From RYN-428 sp035551995 (GTDB lineage: Bacteria > Planctomycetota > Phycisphaerae > Tepidisphaerales > Tepidisphaeraceae), in contig DASZME010000032.1 of assembly GCA_035551995.1 (NCBI GenBank), forward strand, positions 49,853-113,852: a DNA stretch of 64,000 nucleotides. Direction: 5' to 3'. The notes beneath the pieces were generated by a model, which did no database searches, was not told the origin of the DNA, and saw nothing but the letters and a program-made list of their open reading frames with translations. Numbering within the stretch: the first letter of the stretch is position 1; every line of letters begins with the position of its first letter. Shown piece by piece: positions 60,637 through 64,000 of this stretch. Made by a program: the position numbers and the translations under genes.

Positions 60637-61499
60637 GGCTGCGAGGGTATCACGATAAATCGGAAACCGTTGGAGCCGAGTTTTTCGGTCGGTCTGCGGC
60701 TCGCGCATCGGCAGTTGAGCGCGATCGCGGCGTTGGCCGTATAAGCTCCGCCGCGGACGACATGGTTTTTCGGATCGCCGAGATTGGGACCGGTGGGATC
60801 GGTGGCGTCGGATTTCGGAGCTTCGTCGTAGCAATCGCGGACGAATTCGCGGGCGTTGCCCAGCATGTCGTAAAGCCCCCAGGCGTTGGCGGCCTTCTGC
60901 CCGCCGGGATGAATCTTGCCGCCGGAGTTGGCGCCGAACCAGGCGGCTTTTTCCAGATCGGCGATGGTGTTCCCGTTGTAATATGCCGTCGTCGTACCGG
61001 CCCGGCAGGCGTATTCCCATTGCGCCTCGGTGGGCAATTTGACGTCGCGGCCGATTTGCTTGCCGAGTTTTTCGGAAAAATCGTTCGCGTCCCGCCAGGA
61101 AATATTGTGGACCGGTAGATTGTCGTCTTTGAGAGTGCTCGGATTGGCGCCGATCACTTTCTGATATTGGGCCTGCGTGAGTTCCAGTTTTCCAATGTAG
61201 AACGGCTGGGTGAGCGTAACCTTGTGCTGATTTTCAGCGGCCGCTTCTTTCTCGGTCTTTGCCTCGCCCGGCGCGCTTCCCATGGCGAACGTGCCCGCTG
61301 GAATCAGAACGCCTTCCCACTTGACCATTCCGCCCAGATCAAGCGTGAGAGTCGGTTCAAGTTTCGCGCGCTTCGCGTACTCGGCCACGCTCTCTTTGCC
61401 GTCCCATTGGGGGAAAGGTTTGGGGGAATTGCCCGCTCCCAAAGAACAAACGCAGAGCGTGATCGCCGAGATTAGCGAAAAAATGTTTCTTGGCCTCAT
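60633..61499 (-). CDS. Secreted formylglycine-generating-enzyme-like (SUMF1-fold) protein
   Basis: 288 aa from ATG 61499, which gives a signal peptide (FSLISAITLCVCSLGAG); the frame is open upstream without that feature. FGE-fold markers: GVLIPAGTFAMGSAPGEA, GKLELTQAQYQKVIGANPS, LPTEAQWEYACRAGTTTA, YDMLGNAREFVRDCYDE and GSNGFRFIV. In true FGE two cysteines lie in the GGSxxCxxxYC stretch; here that stretch reads GGAYTANAAIALNCRC, so both appear to be lost and a sulfatase-activating role is unlikely. Its stop overlaps yjbQ by 4 bp. Confidence 0.87.
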   Translation of the reverse strand: MRPRNIFSLISAITLCVCSLGAGNSPKPFPQWDGKESVAEYAKRAKLEPTLTLDLGGMVKWEGVLIPAGTFAMGSAPGEAKTEKEAAAENQHKVTLTQPFYIGKLELTQAQYQKVIGANPSTLKDDNLPVHNISWRDANDFSEKLGKQIGRDVKLPTEAQWEYACRAGTTTAYYNGNTIADLEKAAWFGANSGGKIHPGGQKAANAWGLYDMLGNAREFVRDCYDEAPKSDATDPTGPNLGDPKNHVVRGGAYTANAAIALNCRCASRRPTEKLGSNGFRFIVIPSQP

Positions 61500-61582
61500 T
61501 CCGATCCCTCGTTGTGACTGACCGGCATTGTCCATCATACGCGCCCGGCGGCCGCTTGATGAACGAATCGGGTTCCGCCGTC

Positions 61583-62998
61583 TTACGCGCGGGGAAGCAG
61601 TTCGGCGATAGCCTTTGCATCCGGCAGGATGTATTGCGGGCGGCCGGTGTGGTCGGCAAATGATTCCGTCCAGTCGATGCCAAGATGGCGGTAGACGGTG
61701 GCCCACAAATCTTCCGGCTTCAGTGGCCGTTCGACCGGGTATTCACCCTTGGAATTCGTGGCGCCGATGACTTGGCCGGTCGGCATTCCGCCGCCGGAAA
61801 CAAGCATCGACATGGCGCTGGGCCAGTGATCGCGGCCCGGCTGTTTCCTGCCGGTCAGGGTGCTGGCGTTGGTGCTAATTCTCGGAGTACGGCCGAATTC
61901 CCCGGTCACGACCAACATCGTTTTCTTGTCCATTCCCCGGGCGTATAAATCTTCGACAAGGGCCGTCACGGCTTGATCGTAAAAGGCGAAACGCCATTTG
62001 GCGTCGTCGAAAATATGGCAGTTGACCGCGTGCGAATCCCAGTTGTAGGTGCCGTAGCTGGGCATTTTTCCGCCGGGATTTTCCATCACGACGGTGACGA
62101 AGCTGGCGCCCGCTTCCACCAGGCGCCGGGCCATCAGGGCACGCTGTCCGAAGGCGTGGTTGCCGTAGCGCTCGCGGATTTTTGCCGGTTCGTGGGAGAG
62201 ATCAAACGCGTCTCTCGCCTTGTCGGATGTAAGCAGTTCGACGGCCTGCTGATTAAACGCATCCATCGAGTCCATCATGCCGCTGGTGTCGATGTCGTGG
62301 CGAAGGCGGTCCATCCCCTTCAGCAGGCGCTCGCGGTCGCCGAGCCGCTCGGCCATGTCAGGGGCGAGACCAAGATTCCGCACTTTGAAATCGGACGCGC
62401 TGGGATCGCCGGCGACGAAGAACGGCGCCGTCGCCGCGCCGAGATAGGCCTGCCCAAAAGCGAAAGTGTTGATCCCGCAACGGTTGGTATCGGCCGCGGC
62501 GATATAATTCGGCACGCCGCGGCTAATGTGCTCGCGTTTCTTTGACACGACCGAGCCGACCATTGGAAAATCGTTGATGGTGTCGGTCGGCAGCTTGGGT
62601 TTATAGCCGGTGAGGAACCGTTTATGCCCGCCGCCGTGATCGGCGAATTCATGGGAAACCGAACGGATGATGTTGTATTTGTCCGCGCACCTGGCGTGCA
62701 GCGGGAGATGCTCGCATACTTCAATGCCGGCCATATTGGTCTTCACCGGCGAAAAAAGCCCCCGATACTCCGCGGGAGCATCGGGCTTCATGTCGTACAT
62801 CTCCATGTGCGGCGGGCCGCCCGGCAGCCAGACGAAGATGACCGACGTATCCGCCGGCGCGATCGCCGTCCCGGTCGCGGCGGCGGCGCGGAGGCGCAGA
62901 AAGTCGCTCATCCCAAGTCCGCACAAACCAAGCGCGCCCACTTGCAGAAAACTCCGCCGCGATACTGGACCGCGGCAGCGACGAATGCCGGAATTCAT
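61583..62998 (-). CDS. DUF1501 domain-containing exported protein
   Basis: 471 aa, normal length. Twin-arginine signal SRRSFLQVGALGLCGLG after 12 residues. DUF1501 blocks: FVWLPGGPPHMEMYDMKPDAP, HGGGHKRFLTG, WDSHAVNCHIFDD, MLVVTGEFGRTPRIST, GRDHWPSAMSMLVSGGG and TVYRHLGIDW. The fold is of the alkaline-phosphatase superfamily with metal-binding His residues. In planctomycetes it usually sits beside a DUF1549/DUF1553 cytochrome-type gene, which is absent here. Probably periplasmic. Confidence 0.93.
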   Translation of the reverse strand: MNSGIRRCRGPVSRRSFLQVGALGLCGLGMSDFLRLRAAAATGTAIAPADTSVIFVWLPGGPPHMEMYDMKPDAPAEYRGLFSPVKTNMAGIEVCEHLPLHARCADKYNIIRSVSHEFADHGGGHKRFLTGYKPKLPTDTINDFPMVGSVVSKKREHISRGVPNYIAAADTNRCGINTFAFGQAYLGAATAPFFVAGDPSASDFKVRNLGLAPDMAERLGDRERLLKGMDRLRHDIDTSGMMDSMDAFNQQAVELLTSDKARDAFDLSHEPAKIRERYGNHAFGQRALMARRLVEAGASFVTVVMENPGGKMPSYGTYNWDSHAVNCHIFDDAKWRFAFYDQAVTALVEDLYARGMDKKTMLVVTGEFGRTPRISTNASTLTGRKQPGRDHWPSAMSMLVSGGGMPTGQVIGATNSKGEYPVERPLKPEDLWATVYRHLGIDWTESFADHTGRPQYILPDAKAIAELLPRA

Positions 62999-63151
62999 TA
63001 AGCTCACGGGAATGGATACGCCGTGAGGAGACGGACGTTTACCTCCGGCGTCTGGAGTGACGCCAATAAGGCGATGGCAGAGGAGATTTGTTTGGCGGCG
63101 ACATCGGCGCCGGTGCGATGGAACGCAGGCGCCGTCCCCCGTCGGTGAAGG

Positions 63152-64000
63152 TCAATGGACCATCACCGGCTTCTCGGTCGGCTTGACGCGTCGCAGCAAG
63201 AGCACAAGCGTGACGATCAGCAACGTGCCGATCGTGAAGATTTTGAATACATCAAGATATGAAAGCATCGCGGCCTGAATCTCGACAGTTTGGTAGAAGC
63301 CGATCAGGTTGCGCGCCGTGAAACCGCCGGTGGCATTGATGTGGTTCACAAAGGGGCGGAACGCATGCGTGGCGTTGGACGCCAGGCGGTTTTGGTGGAA
63401 TTGGGCTCGGCGGGTCAGCAGCGTCGCGGCCACGCTGATGCCGATGCCGCCGCCGAGGTTGCGCATGAGATTCATCATCGCGCTGGCGTTGTTGCTCTTG
63501 CCGGGGGGGAGGTTGCTGTAAGCGATCGTGTTCAGCGGGATGAAGAACAGCGGAAGGCCGATGCACTGGAGAACGCGGACGTAAACCAGGTTGCGAAAAG
63601 CGACCTGGGTGTTGAAACCAGTGAGCCAATACATCGAGGCGGCAGTAAGAATTAGGCCAAACGCCATCAGGTATTTGGGCTGAAATTTGCCGACCAGAAA
63701 ACCGGCGACGGGCATCATCACCATCAGCGCGAATCCACCGGGCATCAGAATCAGCCCGGCGTTCGTGGCGTTATAGCCAAGGATCTGCTGCACGAACTGC
63801 GGGATCAATACGGTCGTGGAGGTGAGGATGAACCCGACGATGAACTGGAGCACCATGGACGTGCTCAGATTGGCGTTGGCCAGCAGGGGAAGGTCCACGA
63901 TGGGATCATCGACGATCATCGTTTCCCAGATGATCATGCACGTCAGGCCCAGCACCGTGAGGATCGCGAAGATCCAGATGAAGCGGGAGCCGAACCAATC
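63152..64000 (-). CDS. DHA2-type MFS transporter (N-terminal part outside window)
   Basis: The frame is open to the window edge, so only about the last 283 residues are seen; the start lies beyond. At least eight hydrophobic segments: FIWIFAILTVLGLTCMIIW, MVLQFIVGFILTSTTVLIP, NATNAGLILMPGGFALMVM, MAFGLILTAASMYWLTGFN, CIGLPLFFIPLNTIAYSNLP and FTIGTLLIVTLVLLL. The LMPGGFALMVMMPVAGFLVG motif and long form fit the EmrB/QacA (DHA2) family of drug/proton antiporters in the inner membrane. An MFP partner may lie outside. Confidence 0.87.
   Translation of the reverse strand, partial: DWFGSRFIWIFAILTVLGLTCMIIWETMIVDDPIVDLPLLANANLSTSMVLQFIVGFILTSTTVLIPQFVQQILGYNATNAGLILMPGGFALMVMMPVAGFLVGKFQPKYLMAFGLILTAASMYWLTGFNTQVAFRNLVYVRVLQCIGLPLFFIPLNTIAYSNLPPGKSNNASAMMNLMRNLGGGIGISVAATLLTRRAQFHQNRLASNATHAFRPFVNHINATGGFTARNLIGFYQTVEIQAAMLSYLDVFKIFTIGTLLIVTLVLLLRRVKPTEKPVMVH

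Noticed and set aside
1..64000. CRISPR arrays, tRNA and rRNA genes
   Set aside because: No spaced direct repeats of 25-40 bp, no cloverleaf-like T-loop (GGTTCGAATCC type) sequences and no ribosomal core motifs were seen on either strand.

Overview
The window is about 64 kb of GC-rich DNA from a planctomycete, most likely of the Phycisphaerae/Tepidisphaerales side of the phylum. This rests on protein content, not on a marker gene: DUF1501 and DUF1552 proteins with twin-arginine signals, a DUF1080 sugar hydrolase, a YHYH protein, several exported Gfo/Idh/MocA and sugar-isomerase proteins, and two large proteins that begin with the planctomycete-type Arg-rich/LExLExRxLLS motif (18772-20763 and 33710-38038). 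No tRNA, rRNA or CRISPR array was found.

Layout. 1-10.8 kb holds a cut-off cupin isomerase, nnrD, secreted and lipid-anchored proteins, a PilZ protein, an NAD-type isocitrate dehydrogenase, dnaA with a likely replication origin upstream (about 8.23-8.29 kb), a GNAT acetyltransferase and a creatininase-family enzyme. 11-16.8 kb holds a DUF1552 protein, two tandem PilZ genes, guaA, a broken Uma2 gene ended by a small palindromic element, and a DUF1080 protein. 17-20.8 kb is a compact ECF sigma / zinc-finger anti-sigma / LTxxQ-type periplasmic sensor set followed by an S53 peptidase. 20.8-33.5 kb carries xerD, a methyltransferase, a nitroreductase, murD, a quinone reductase, an Uma2 protein, a divergent epimerase/DapA-like pair, a Gfo/Idh/MocA protein and lipA. 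33.7-38 kb is one giant lipase-like surface protein.

39.4-51.1 kb is a polysaccharide locus: seven tightly packed glycosyltransferase genes (three joined by overlaps), then an O-antigen-ligase-type membrane protein, a rhamnosyltransferase-like enzyme and a CysE-like acetyltransferase. An outer-membrane beta-barrel gene with a palindromic operator-like site lies on the opposite strand in the middle. 51-64 kb holds a coiled-coil membrane protein, serC, a DUF1444 protein, a dehydrogenase, a decayed chemotaxis patch (mcp' and cheW'), an ABC permease, a YHYH protein, yjbQ overlapping a formylglycine-enzyme-like gene, a DUF1501 protein and part of an MFS pump.

The most unusual content is not protein-coding. 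A family of about 80-bp palindromic (REP-like) elements with a CCCCGC-AA-GCGGGG-type hairpin recurs at least seven times. Two of these are split at the same position by a 169-177 bp terminal-inverted-repeat element (MITE-like) flanked by a 9-bp duplication, and an intact empty site exists in the same window. A second repeat, a portable-looking terminator hairpin, sits downstream of two unrelated genes. A third, different, 109-bp inverted-repeat element truncates an Uma2 gene. Gene relics (histidine kinase, HigA-like antitoxin, cheW, mcp, Uma2) show active decay in the intergenic spaces.
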